Of a stretch of 64,000 nucleotides of DNA, positions 1-7,735 are shown piece by piece. The translations under genes were made by a program, and so were the position numbers. Below the pieces are notes generated by a model. It saw only the letters and a list, made by a program, of their open reading frames with translations. It made no database searches and was not told the DNA's origin. Position 1 is the first letter of the stretch; the number at the start of each line of letters is the position of its first letter. The DNA lies in the NCBI GenBank assembly GCA_030524105.1, contig JAUNHE010000003.1, positions 124,001 through 188,000 on the forward strand, read 5' to 3'. This stretch comes from Rothia sp. (in: high G+C Gram-positive bacteria). GTDB taxonomy: Bacteria; Actinomycetota; Actinomycetes; Actinomycetales; Micrococcaceae.

Positions 1-341
1 TGGCAAACCCGGTCTTTAAGCTCTGCATAGGTATATTGCAGGCTGTCTCCCGGCTCTCCTTCAAAGAGGATGGCTACCCGCTGGCCAAGCCCGGCTTCAA
101 CGTGACGGTCTAGGGCGTTATAGCAGGCGTTGAGCTGGCCATCAGCAAACCAACGGGCAAAAGGTGGGTTGGACCAGTCGAGGGTCTGAGTAAAGTCCTT
201 ATGCCAGGTGAGTAGCTCTTTGGCTTGGTTGGCCCAGAACTGGGGGCCCTGTTCCTTGGCTAGATCGTAGAGGCTTGCTTGTGCATTGGCTTGAGCAGCA
301 AAATCTGCTGACGGGGCAAAAGTTTGCTGGGTATCGGACAT
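1..341 (-). CDS. acs: Acetyl-CoA synthetase, N-terminal part (cut by window edge)
   Basis: Reading leftwards from the ATG at 341, an open frame runs off the window start (113 codons seen). It begins MSDTQQTF and contains QFWANQAKELLTW and, further on, the run PPFARWFADGQLNACYNALDRH. This is the family-typical N-terminal ACAS_N segment of AMP-forming acetyl-CoA synthetase, which makes acetyl-CoA from acetate, ATP and CoA in the cytoplasm. An AAAGGGTG ribosome site lies upstream on the minus strand. The adenylate-forming catalytic domain lies outside the window. It is divergent from nth, an arrangement I also recall near the M. tuberculosis acs/nth region. The family call is firm; the activity rests on residues not visible here. 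Confidence 0.9.
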   Translation of the reverse strand, partial: MSDTQQTFAPSADFAAQANAQASLYDLAKEQGPQFWANQAKELLTWHKDFTQTLDWSNPPFARWFADGQLNACYNALDRHVEAGLGQRVAILFEGEPGDSLQYTYAELKDRVC

Positions 342-374
342 ACTCGTCACCCTTTCTTGGTGCCTGGACGCGGC

Positions 375-442
375 GATGTGATAGTCGCCATAATAATGAG
401 GTTGTTAAAACCCTAAATGAATTTGCCGGTATCTGTCACATC
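375..442. promoter_or_regulatory. Divergent acs/nth control region with CRP-like half-sites
   Basis: The 157 bp between acs and nth contain GATGTGA (375-381) and its exact reverse complement TCACATC (436-442), 54 bp apart. A GGCGA/TCGCC hairpin (372-376/385-389) runs directly into a CATAAT -10-like hexamer (389-394). TGTGA/TCACA are half-sites of CRP/GlxR-type regulators, which are known to control acetate genes in Actinobacteria. The spacing is too wide for one dimer, so this could be two degenerate sites or chance. Confidence 0.3.
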
Positions 443-498
443 GTGGCCAGCAAGACACGAAAAATTAAGCAAAACAATCAGCAGGTAGGCTTAGAAGA

Positions 499-1371
499 GT
501 GAGCACAGTAGAAGAGTCAGATAGCCTGCCAGATAAATTGGCCCGTCTAGGGGCTGTGCCCCCGGCGCAGGCTCAGGCGGCGGCCCAAAAGGGCAGGCAA
601 ACGGCCTTAGCTGACCAAGAGCGGGCCAGAAAAATATTGCGTTTACTAGGTAAAACCTATCCTTATGCGGTGGCTGAGCTGGATTTTGCTAGCCCCTATC
701 AGCTTCTGGTTGCTACCGTCTTATCTGCTCAAACCACGGACGTTCGGGTTAATTCGGTAACTCCTACCCTCTTTGCCGCCTACCCAGAACCTCAGGATCT
801 AGCTCAAGCTCAACCGCAGGAACTTGAAAAAATTATTAAACCTCTGGGCTTTTACCGTACAAAAACACGCAATATTATTCAGCTTGCCCAAGAACTCCTC
901 ATTCGCCACGATGGCCTTGTCCCTAGCAGCCTGGCAGAGTTAACCGCCCTGTCCGGGGTAGGGAGAAAAACAGCTTTTGTGGTGCTGGGTAATGCCTTTG
1001 ATCAGCCGGGTATTACCGTCGATACTCACGTCAAAAGGTTAGCTCTTCGCCTGCAATGGACGACATCTAAGGATCCGGTTAAGATAGAAAGGGACCTTGA
1101 GCAGCTTTTTTTGCCCAAGGATTGGACCCTTCTTTCTCACCGGCTGATCTATCATGGCCGCCGGATCTGCCATGCCCGCAAGCCTGCCTGCGGCGCCTGT
1201 CCTATAGCCGATCTCTGTCCTAGCTACGGCAGTGGGGAAACAGAGCCGGACAAGGCTGAAAAACTGCTTAAATATGAGTTAGCTCCTGGCCGTGAAGACC
1301 TGCACAAGCGGCTTTTACAGGGAGCGAGCCGGGCTCAACTCCGTCAGGAGGGCTGGAACCTTGGAGCTTAA
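499..1371 (+). CDS. nth: Endonuclease III (DNA glycosylase/AP lyase)
   Basis: A base-excision repair enzyme that removes oxidised pyrimidines and nicks the abasic site. The helix-hairpin-helix LSGVGRKTA carries the catalytic lysine (K157), followed by the essential aspartate in ITVDTHVKR (D175). A C-terminal iron-sulfur ligand set has the exact spacing C-x6-C-x2-C-x5-C (C224, C231, C234, C240). At 290 residues it is longer than the roughly 210-residue E. coli enzyme, with about 40 extra N-terminal residues and a C-terminal extension. The start is GTG at 499. The NUDIX gene begins inside its last codons, suggesting translational coupling. The identification is very secure. Confidence 0.95.
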   Translation: MSTVEESDSLPDKLARLGAVPPAQAQAAAQKGRQTALADQERARKILRLLGKTYPYAVAELDFASPYQLLVATVLSAQTTDVRVNSVTPTLFAAYPEPQDLAQAQPQELEKIIKPLGFYRTKTRNIIQLAQELLIRHDGLVPSSLAELTALSGVGRKTAFVVLGNAFDQPGITVDTHVKRLALRLQWTTSKDPVKIERDLEQLFLPKDWTLLSHRLIYHGRRICHARKPACGACPIADLCPSYGSGETEPDKAEKLLKYELAPGREDLHKRLLQGASRAQLRQEGWNLGA

Positions 1372-2104
1372 AGCTCACGATCACCCGGCCTACCTTGCGC
1401 TCAAAAAACTGGCGCAGGAGAGTCAGCTGCTCTCGCAGCAGCTGACCGATCGCCTACAGTTTGGTTTAGCCTTGAGGGATCCGCAGGAGGCAGCCGTGCT
1501 CATCCTCTTTGGCCCCCTTAAAGAGCAGGGACCTGCTCAAGAAAAACTCCAGCAAGGTGCTGACACGGACCTAGACCTGCTTATTGTTGTTAGGGCCAGA
1601 ACGCTTAGACAACATGCTGGGCAGCCGGCCTTTCCCGGCGGCAAGATAGATGGTGAAGACTATCGGACGGCAGCCAAGACCGGGCAGCCCGTAGCCTATG
1701 TGGCAGCCTTAAGAGAGGCCGTGGAAGAGACCGGCTTGGACCCATCGGGGGTAGAGATTCTGGGTTCTTTGAAGAGACTTCCCCTACTGGCAAGTAATTT
1801 TATGGTGACCCCCGTACTGGCTTGGTGGTCTAAAAACTCGGCAGTTGCTGTCCAGGATCAGCAAGAATCCTCCCAGGTGCTGAGGGTCCCCGTGGCAGAG
1901 CTCCTTGATCCCGCTCACCGGCACCTTGTTGAGATTACTCGCAAAAACCGTAACCGTAACTCGGTGGCTTTCACTCTTGGTCCGCCTGAGAAACCAGTGG
2001 TGATCTGGGGTTTTACTGCCACTATCCTGGATTTGCTCTTTCAGCACCTAGGCTGGGAGAAACCCTGGAACAAACAGGACATCAGAAAGCTTCCGGACTG
2101 GTGA
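1361..2104 (+). CDS. NUDIX hydrolase, CoA pyrophosphatase-like
   Basis: The protein contains FPGGKIDGED and, after an insertion of about ten residues relative to the usual spacing, REAVEETGL. Together these form the Nudix box (G...REUxEExGU) that binds divalent metal for diphosphate cleavage. The FPGGK context and full-domain architecture fit the NUDT7/8-type CoA pyrophosphatases. I choose TTG at 1361: a perfect AGGAGG lies at 1346-1351, nine bases upstream, and the product is then 247 residues. An ATG at 1292 would overlap nth by 80 bp with no ribosome site. The start overlaps the end of nth by 11 bp and the 3' end overlaps the convergent polymerase gene by 23 bp. The substrate is inferred, not shown. 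Confidence 0.85.
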   Translation: MELKAHDHPAYLALKKLAQESQLLSQQLTDRLQFGLALRDPQEAAVLILFGPLKEQGPAQEKLQQGADTDLDLLIVVRARTLRQHAGQPAFPGGKIDGEDYRTAAKTGQPVAYVAALREAVEETGLDPSGVEILGSLKRLPLLASNFMVTPVLAWWSKNSAVAVQDQQESSQVLRVPVAELLDPAHRHLVEITRKNRNRNSVAFTLGPPEKPVVIWGFTATILDLLFQHLGWEKPWNKQDIRKLPDW

Positions 2105-3908
2105 GCCCTGAGCTGGCCTTGGCATAGCTGGTTGTCATGCTTGTTGTGACAGGAAACTCCACCTCGGTCTGGCCAAAAATAAGGTGAGCAGCCTCCTGGG
2201 CTGAAGCTTGAATAATGCTGGCACACAGTTCTGCTTCCTCCTGGGGGCCATAGATCATAATTTCGTCGTGTAGAAAATAGACAAGCTGGGAAGTCAGCCT
2301 GCCCTTATTCTTTCCGCTTGTTCTTAGTTTGTGCCGGATGAGAGCCATCCAGCACAGGGCCCATTCGGCAGCCGTACCCTGTACCACAAAATTTCGGGTG
2401 AAGCGGCCAAAGCTACGAGCTGCCCTGATTGCGGTCCGTTCCTGTGTGGCGCTGCCTTGCTGGCCCTGAATTTTAAACCATTCCGCTGAAGGGGCAGGAG
2501 AGGTTCTGCCCAGGTAGGTTGTTACCTGTCCGCCACGCTGGCCGATAGCGCTAGCCTGCTCGGTAAAGGCAAGGGCCTGTGGAAAGAGCTGACGAAGGTG
2601 GGGCAGAAGCCGGCCTGAATCTCCGGTGGTTGCCCCGTACATGGCTCCTAACATCGCCAGTTTAGCCTGTTTGCGGCTGCTCAGTTCAGAACCGGTTCGC
2701 TGGCCCAACTGGGCAATTCCTAGGTAGAGATCGCTACCGCGACCGGCTAGAGCCAGCTTTCTATCTGAGCTCATGGCCGCAAGTATTCTGGGCTCCAGCT
2801 GCTGGGCGTCCGAGATGGTCAGCAGCATTCCTGGTTCGGCCGTAATAGCTTGCCGAAGGTCCTTGGGAATCTGCATAGCCCCACCACCGTGGGCACCCCA
2901 ACGGCCACTGACCACCCCACCTACCTCATAGGCGGGATAGAAACGATTATTGTCAACCCATTCGTCCAGCCAGTTCCAGCCATTAGCACTGTAGAGGCGG
3001 GCAAGCTTTTTGTACTCAAGGATAGGTTCAATCAGGGCTCTGCGCTCTGCCTGAAGCTGCTGGTTTTCCTCTGCCCAGGCCAGCAGCTCCCACTGGCGGG
3101 TGCTTGCTACCGATATGCCTGCCCTGTGCATGGCTTTGAGGAGCTCACTGGGGGAATCGGGGTTGAGCCTGCTGCTGCCCAGTTGTTTTTGGATGATGCC
3201 GGCCAGCTCAGCTAGGCGGGCCGGACGCTGGTACTGGGCTGGTCGGGGGCCCAAGGCCTCTTCCAGGATTTTTTCATGGATCTGTCGGTTCCAGGGCAGG
3301 CCATGATGCTGCATTTCTGCAGCGATTATTCCTCCGCTAGATTCTGCTGCAAGGAGCAAGCGAAACCGCTGAGGGTAGGCTGCTGTGGCAAGAGCAGCTA
3401 GTTGGGCCCGGAATTCTTGATGGAGCTGGCCTGTACTATGAATTTTGAGCTGCTGGGAGTCGGGGGCGTAAGAATTCTGTTCAAATAGGGAGCTCTGGCC
3501 GGGAATTGTGGGTGGTGGCTTGGCTTGCTCAGGGGTTTTCTCTGTCAGCAGGTCCAGTTGCGGGCTATAGCTGATCTTATTTTGGGCTCGGCTGGCTGCC
3601 GTTTTAAGAATGCGTTGGGCTAGACGGAGGTCGTGGCAGCGGGAGGGGGAGTAGCCTTGTTGGAGCAGAACTGGCATGATAATACGGGAGTCTTCCCAAA
3701 CCCAGCGAATCTTGCTTCTGCTATTGCTGGCTTCAAGATCCCGCACAAAGTTACCCAGGTTTTTAAGCTGGATACTGCGCTGGTTAACAAATCCTGAATC
3801 CCCGTAGGTAGCCCCTTCCCATAAGGCGGGAAGACCGGACTTGGCCACGGGGGCTGAATCTGCTGCCCCTAAGAGGATGTACATAGATTCATTATGGCTG
3901 ATAGGCAA
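2082..3908 (-). CDS. Family A DNA polymerase-like (bifunctional 3'-5' exonuclease/DNA polymerase)
   Basis: A protein of about 608 residues with all three family A polymerase motifs in order: motif A SDAQQLEPRILAAMS (catalytic Asp), the motif B helix RKQAKLAMLGAMYG and motif C FLHDEIMI. The N-terminal ~170 residues are a degenerate 3'-5' exonuclease-like domain, and there is no 5' nuclease domain. This matches a standalone actinobacterial family of 550-600 residues distinct from full-length PolA, whose role is poorly known and presumed to be repair synthesis. The start is TTG at 3908, with GAAGG about ten bases upstream; an internal ATG at 3884 (MYILLG) is a reasonable alternative with a weaker site. 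The C-terminus overlaps the NUDIX gene tail-to-tail. Confidence 0.88.
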   Translation of the reverse strand: MPISHNESMYILLGAADSAPVAKSGLPALWEGATYGDSGFVNQRSIQLKNLGNFVRDLEASNSRSKIRWVWEDSRIIMPVLLQQGYSPSRCHDLRLAQRILKTAASRAQNKISYSPQLDLLTEKTPEQAKPPPTIPGQSSLFEQNSYAPDSQQLKIHSTGQLHQEFRAQLAALATAAYPQRFRLLLAAESSGGIIAAEMQHHGLPWNRQIHEKILEEALGPRPAQYQRPARLAELAGIIQKQLGSSRLNPDSPSELLKAMHRAGISVASTRQWELLAWAEENQQLQAERRALIEPILEYKKLARLYSANGWNWLDEWVDNNRFYPAYEVGGVVSGRWGAHGGGAMQIPKDLRQAITAEPGMLLTISDAQQLEPRILAAMSSDRKLALAGRGSDLYLGIAQLGQRTGSELSSRKQAKLAMLGAMYGATTGDSGRLLPHLRQLFPQALAFTEQASAIGQRGGQVTTYLGRTSPAPSAEWFKIQGQQGSATQERTAIRAARSFGRFTRNFVVQGTAAEWALCWMALIRHKLRTSGKNKGRLTSQLVYFLHDEIMIYGPQEEAELCASIIQASAQEAAHLIFGQTEVEFPVTTSMTTSYAKASSGLTSPEAF

Positions 3909-3925
3909 GTCCTACACCTTCACCG

Positions 3926-3982
3926 TGTGGATAGCCGGTCATCTTCTGTCTTTGTCCCTACTGGCTGGCAGATTTATCCACA
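3926..3982. promoter_or_regulatory. DnaA boxes upstream of tadA
   Basis: A perfect DnaA box TTATCCACA lies at 3974-3982, with a one-mismatch box in the opposite orientation (TGTGGATAG, 3926-3934). Both sit in the divergent gap between the polymerase gene and tadA. No AT-rich unwinding region or dnaA/dnaN genes accompany them, so this is not an origin. They could be regulatory or titration sites. Confidence 0.45.
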
Positions 3983-4065
3983 GCTAGAATCAAATACCCC
4001 TTGAGCCTTCCTTCTTGCTGTCCAATGGGTGCAGCAGGAATCTTAAAAGCCGTAGAGGAGTAAGT

Positions 4066-5352
4066 ATGCAGCAGATTTATCGGGTAGCTGCTAGAAATCA
4101 GCACGAGTCGGCTAGGCTTATTGTCCTGGACGAGGCTGCCGATCTTAAGGACTGCCCCCAACAAGCACAGGTGCAAAAAACTGCTCAGAGGGCTAAGGAA
4201 CTCTATTTTCAGGCTGAGGCTCAGCAGCTACTGGCAGGGGCTGATCTGGCTGATCCTCAGGCAGCGGTAGAAGCTTTAATTGCTGTCGCCCAGCAGGAGA
4301 GCAGCAATCATTTAGACCCGGTTCAGGAGTCCTTGGCCCAGGAGAGTCTGCACGCAGATCTTTTTGGTTTAGGTCCTCTGGAGGTCTTGCTGGACCAGCC
4401 TGGGATAAGCGATATTTTTGTTAACGACATTGACCAGGTTTGGTTTGAGGCTGCCGGCCGTTTGCAGCGGGCCCCTATCCGTTTTGCCCATCAGCAGCAG
4501 CTGCGGGCACTGGCCTGCCGGCTTATTACTGCCGCCGGTGGTCGGCTAGATGACGCCTGTCCTGCTGCTGATGTCCAGAATAGTAGGGGGCATCGTATTC
4601 ATGCTGTTTTACCGCCGCTAAGCCGGGGGTCGGTTTTTCTTTCCATTCGGATTCAGCCTCAGCAGCGGCCTCGTCTGGCTGATTTGCAGCAGCTGGGTAT
4701 GTTTGAGGAGCAGGTGGCTGAGCTGCTGAGGTTTATCCTCGCCCAGCGAAAGAACTTTTTGATTTCTGGTGGCACCGGTACCGGTAAAACTACCCTGCTT
4801 AATGCCCTGCTGGGTGAATGTGCTGCGGATGAGCGAATTATTACGATTGAGGATTCTGCTGAGTTGGCACCTGATCATGCCCATGTTTTGAGCTTGCAGA
4901 CCCGCCTTGCCAATGCCGAGGGTTTGGGGCAGGTGGGCTTGGCGGATCTGATTCGGCAGGCTTTACGGATGCGTCCTAGCCGTCTGGTTTTGGGTGAATG
5001 CCGGGGTGCTGAGGTGGTGGATATGCTGACTGCTATGAATACCGGTCACTGCGGTAGTGGTGGGACGGTGCACGCTAATTCTGTTGCTTCTGTTCCTGCC
5101 CGCCTGTACGCCATGGGGGCTCTTGCCGGTTTGTCTGCTACTGCCACGGCCTTACAGGCTGCGTCGGCCCTGGATTATCTTGTTCACATTGAGCGTCAGG
5201 ACGGTCGGCGTTATCTTGCTGAACTTGCCGGTTTGGTTTTTGAGCGGGGGCGGTTGAGGACTCGGCGTTTATGCTGGTCTTCTGCCGCTGACTGTAGGAT
5301 GCAGTGGACTGATGCGGGGCTTAAGCTGAGGCGTCTGGTGGAGGGAGGCTAA
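4066..5352 (+). CDS. tadA: TadA/CpaF family secretion ATPase
   Basis: The motor ATPase of a Tad (Flp) type IVc pilus assembly system, working at the cytoplasmic face. Walker A is SGGTGTGKTTLLNALL (about residue 233), followed by the aspartate box TIEDSAEL, Walker B-like LVLGECRGAEVVDML and the His-containing NTGHCGSGGTVHANS typical of VirB11/TadA ATPases. I choose ATG 4066 (428 residues) because GAGGAG at 4055-4060 is five bases upstream. It heads a tight run (2 bp to tadB, 0 bp to tadC). The family version found next to a helicase is the actinobacterial 'helicase/secretion neighbourhood' ATPase. The usual upstream CpaE/Ssd-like ATPase gene is absent here. Confidence 0.93.
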   Translation: MQQIYRVAARNQHESARLIVLDEAADLKDCPQQAQVQKTAQRAKELYFQAEAQQLLAGADLADPQAAVEALIAVAQQESSNHLDPVQESLAQESLHADLFGLGPLEVLLDQPGISDIFVNDIDQVWFEAAGRLQRAPIRFAHQQQLRALACRLITAAGGRLDDACPAADVQNSRGHRIHAVLPPLSRGSVFLSIRIQPQQRPRLADLQQLGMFEEQVAELLRFILAQRKNFLISGGTGTGKTTLLNALLGECAADERIITIEDSAELAPDHAHVLSLQTRLANAEGLGQVGLADLIRQALRMRPSRLVLGECRGAEVVDMLTAMNTGHCGSGGTVHANSVASVPARLYAMGALAGLSATATALQAASALDYLVHIERQDGRRYLAELAGLVFERGRLRTRRLCWSSAADCRMQWTDAGLKLRRLVEGG

Positions 5353-5354
5353 GG

Positions 5355-6014
5355 GTGGTTTTATGGCTGAGGGATAAGCCCAGTATTGACGAGATGGAGC
5401 TATGGCCTGATTTAGTCTGGCGTATGTCCGCCCTCTTGCGGGCAGGCTCTAGCCCAGCAGCAGTTTTTACTAGATTGGCCCTTGAACTGCCACTTCCTGA
5501 GCCTGCTAAGGATCCTGTGGAAAGGTTGCTGGCTGCTGCTGACCGGGCTGCCTTCTTGCAGGCCCGGCAGGACGTTGAGTTTGTGATGGCTGGGTGTGCC
5601 CGCCAGGCCCGGGCCGGTTTACCGGTGGGGCAGGCCTTATCGGATATGCAGGTGAGGCGGTTACATTCTCGAAAGCGCCTTGCTGAGTTAGCTGCCTGCT
5701 GGCGGGTCAGCGAGGTGACCGGCGCCCCTCTGATTGATGTTCTTGAGCGCCTGGCTCACTACTATGAAAACGATATTGATCTTTACCAGGCCCGGCAGAG
5801 CGCTATGTCTGGGCCTAAAAGTACCGCCCATCTTTTGTCCTGGTTGCCTTTGTTGGGTCTGGGCTTAGGCCTGCTCATGGGAACTAATCCCTTGGGGGTC
5901 CTCTGCGGTTCTGCCTTGGGCGCTTTGGCTGCTGTTTTTGGGTTGGCTTTAGCCTGCGCTGGGAGGATGTGGACTGGGCGGCTGGTGAAGTTAGCAGAGC
6001 GGGGGCAGCTTTAG
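5355..6014 (+). CDS. tadB: TadB-like inner-membrane platform protein
   Basis: A 219-residue type II secretion F-domain protein. The N-terminal ~150 residues form the cytoplasmic helical domain (LVWRMSALLRAGSSP, then VSEVTGAPLIDVLERLA, the conserved T2SF signature). Two predicted membrane helices follow near the C-terminus (LLSWLPLLGLGLGLLMG and LCGSALGALAAVFGLALA). The GTG start at 5355 has GGGAGG about seven bases upstream. It is short compared with classical TadB (about 320 residues) but normal for the reduced actinobacterial cluster. It presumably pairs with the next gene to form the platform contacted by TadA. Confidence 0.82.
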   Translation: MVLWLRDKPSIDEMELWPDLVWRMSALLRAGSSPAAVFTRLALELPLPEPAKDPVERLLAAADRAAFLQARQDVEFVMAGCARQARAGLPVGQALSDMQVRRLHSRKRLAELAACWRVSEVTGAPLIDVLERLAHYYENDIDLYQARQSAMSGPKSTAHLLSWLPLLGLGLGLLMGTNPLGVLCGSALGALAAVFGLALACAGRMWTGRLVKLAERGQL

Positions 6015-6506
6015 ATGTTCTCACGCTTGCCATCTTGCCTCCTGCCCCAGAAAACTCTGGATGAGCCGGTATTTGTTTCTGCTGCTATTTATTTGGACTT
6101 ATTCAGTGCCCAGCTTCAGGCTGGTTTAGGTTTGATTGCCTGCCTGGAAAATTTAGCTTTGGTAGATGGGGGACGATTTGGTCCAGAATTTTCTTGTGTG
6201 GCTGCCCGATTACGAGCTGGAGCTAGCTGGGACCAGGCTTGGCAGCTGGGGGAGCTGGCTGCTGAGCTGATTCCTGTGCGCGATGCGGTGGGTTTTATGC
6301 TGGATACAGGGGCGCCGGCAGCTAATTTTTTGGGGATTTTGGCGCAGCGGCAGCGTAGAAATGAGTATCGACAGGCAGAGAAGGCCGCTGCTCGCCTGAG
6401 CGTTAAATTGGTCTTGCCCTTAGGCCTGTGTTCTTTGCCGGCTTTTATTTGCCTGGGTGTTATTCCGGTTCTTTTGGGGCTTATTCCGGGAATTATGGGC
6501 TCCTAG
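6015..6506 (+). CDS. tadC: TadC-like platform protein
   Basis: A 163-residue T2SF-type membrane protein whose ATG directly follows the tadB stop codon, so the two are almost certainly co-translated. It has the cytoplasmic motif LDLFSAQLQAGLGLIACLENLAL and the characteristic C-terminal segment VLPLGLCSLPAFICLGVIPVLLGLIPG, which matches the conserved TadC ending with its membrane helix. It is the second platform subunit of the pilus machine. There is no obvious independent ribosome site. Confidence 0.82.
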   Translation: MFSRLPSCLLPQKTLDEPVFVSAAIYLDLFSAQLQAGLGLIACLENLALVDGGRFGPEFSCVAARLRAGASWDQAWQLGELAAELIPVRDAVGFMLDTGAPAANFLGILAQRQRRNEYRQAEKAAARLSVKLVLPLGLCSLPAFICLGVIPVLLGLIPGIMGS

Positions 6507-6531
6507 GCTTTTGGGGGGTAAGCCCTTGTGC

Positions 6532-6574
6532 ACAGGGGCCGTTTTAAGGGGGTGAGGGCCTGGACTTATCCACA
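6532..6574. promoter_or_regulatory. Near-palindrome and DnaA box between tadC and the pilin gene
   Basis: An 18-bp near-perfect palindrome GCCCTTGTGCACAGGGGC (6532-6549, one mismatched pair) is followed by a perfect DnaA box TTATCCACA (6566-6574). The ~200 bp gap separates the platform genes from the pilin gene and probably holds the pilin promoter. No terminator-type T-run follows the palindrome. Confidence 0.4.
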
Positions 6575-6711
6575 GATTTTTGTTTTTAGCTACCGGATTG
6601 GTCCCCAAGGGAGATAGTAGAAAAGAGGGTCATTCCTCAGCTAAGCCCGTTAGGTGGCCTGCAGCTCTTGCGGGCCGGGGATCTGTATTTATTAGGAGAA
6701 AGGGGATTAAA

Positions 6712-6936
6712 ATGCCAGATGTGAAGGGGAAGGAACTCTGCTCTTTAGAGGATAAGGAGTGTCTACAGGTAGATTTGCTTGAGGACCGGCAGGCGGGAGC
6801 CAGCACGGCAGAGTACGGGATTGTTATGTTGGCAGCGGTAGGTTTTGCTGGTTTGCTGGTGGTTATCCTCAAGTCCGATGAGGTACGCGGCTTACTGCTT
6901 GATCTTATTCGTAATGCGCTTTCGCTAGCTGGGTAG
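6712..6936 (+). CDS. Flp-like prepilin, DUF4244 family
   Basis: A 74-residue protein. A hydrophilic ~32-residue leader rich in charged residues is followed by GASTAEYGIVMLAAVGFAGLL. The Gly, then Glu-Tyr at +5/+6 within the start of a hydrophobic helix, is the class IVb (Flp) prepilin processing pattern. I choose ATG 6712, preceded by AGGAGAAAGGGG at 6694-6705. It is the likely major pilin polymerised by TadABC. The leader peptidase (TadV) is not in the window. The family name DUF4244 is from memory; the pilin reading is inferred from motif and position. Confidence 0.82.
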   Translation: MPDVKGKELCSLEDKECLQVDLLEDRQAGASTAEYGIVMLAAVGFAGLLVVILKSDEVRGLLLDLIRNALSLAG

Positions 6937-6986
6937 CTTCTTGGGCCGGCGCTTAAAGGCGTCGGCCACATGCTTGATCTAATGCG

Positions 6987-7355
6987 ATGTTAAGTGTTAC
7001 CGATACGAATAAAAAGGGCTGTGAGGGAGCTGTTACAGCAGAGTTTGCGGTTATTCTTCCGGCTGTTGTTTTTATGCTGGCCTTACTCTTGGGGGCAGCA
7101 GCTACCGGGATCTGCCAGCTGCAGCTAGAAGAAGCAGCTAGGGTAGCAGCCAGGGCTGCGGCCCGGGGGGAAGCACAGGCTACTATTCGTGGTCTTACTG
7201 GCCAGATTGATCCTGATATTAGGGTTTCTGTCTTAGAGCAGAGCGGTTGCTGTCTTCAGATACAAACGCAGCGGCAGGCTCCGGGACTTATTGGGGCAAT
7301 GACCGGGTGGCAGCTGAGCGCTCAGGCTTCGGTTCCCTTAGAGAGCCTAGAATGA
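6987..7355 (+). CDS. tadE: TadE-like pseudopilin
   Basis: 122 residues with GAVTAEFAVILPAVVFMLALLLGAA, the TadE signature: a Glu five residues after the cleavable Gly-type junction, then one long membrane helix. The rest is an extracytoplasmic domain with two cysteines (SGCCLQI). It lies between the Flp-like gene and the next TadE/G-like gene, whose ATG overlaps this stop codon (ATGA). It is a likely minor pilin. No strong ribosome site precedes ATG 6987. Confidence 0.8.
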   Translation: MLSVTDTNKKGCEGAVTAEFAVILPAVVFMLALLLGAAATGICQLQLEEAARVAARAAARGEAQATIRGLTGQIDPDIRVSVLEQSGCCLQIQTQRQAPGLIGAMTGWQLSAQASVPLESLE

Positions 7356-7735
7356 TTGGGGTTGCAGTGGATTCTGACCGGGAGCGCGGTTCTGGGACTG
7401 TTCTGGCCCTGGGGCTGATACTGGCTGTACTGGTCTTATGCGTTCTTGTATTAGGGCTTGTGGCTGCTCTTACGGCCAAGCAGCGCGCTACTTTAGCGGC
7501 CGATCTTAGTGCCCTGGCAGCAGCTGATGCTGCCCGGGGCAGAATCAGTGGCCAACCCTGTGAGCTGGCGGCCAAGGTTGCCCGGGACAATGGGGCGGAG
7601 CTACTTGCTTGTGCTAGCCCTGATCGGGATGGGATCGTTCTGGATGTTCGGGTACGGGCAAAAATAGGGGGGCCGCTTGACTTTTTGGGTTATGCTGAGG
7701 CAATTTCCCGGGCCGGTCCACCACCGCTGACTTAG
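7352..7735 (+). CDS. TadE/TadG-like protein of the helicase/secretion neighbourhood
   Basis: A 127-residue protein starting at ATG 7352, which overlaps the TadE stop by four bases. After a short charged leader, GSGTVLALGLILAVLVLCVLVLGLV forms one membrane helix, followed by a small extracytoplasmic Ala-rich domain (AADLSALAAADAARG) typical of Tad-associated Rv3655c-like proteins. An upstream in-frame start at 7247 would only add residues overlapping tadE. The 3' end overlaps the helicase gene by four bases, tail-to-tail. Confidence 0.75.
   Translation: MIGVAVDSDRERGSGTVLALGLILAVLVLCVLVLGLVAALTAKQRATLAADLSALAAADAARGRISGQPCELAAKVARDNGAELLACASPDRDGIVLDVRVRAKIGGPLDFLGYAEAISRAGPPPLT

Noticed and set aside
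275-502. 75-codon plus-strand frame before nth
   Set aside because: It overlaps the acs N-terminus on the other strand, which has clear homology, and its product looks random.
3926-3982. Replication origin
   Set aside because: Only two or three DnaA boxes, no AT-rich unwinding element and no dnaA/dnaN/gyr genes nearby.
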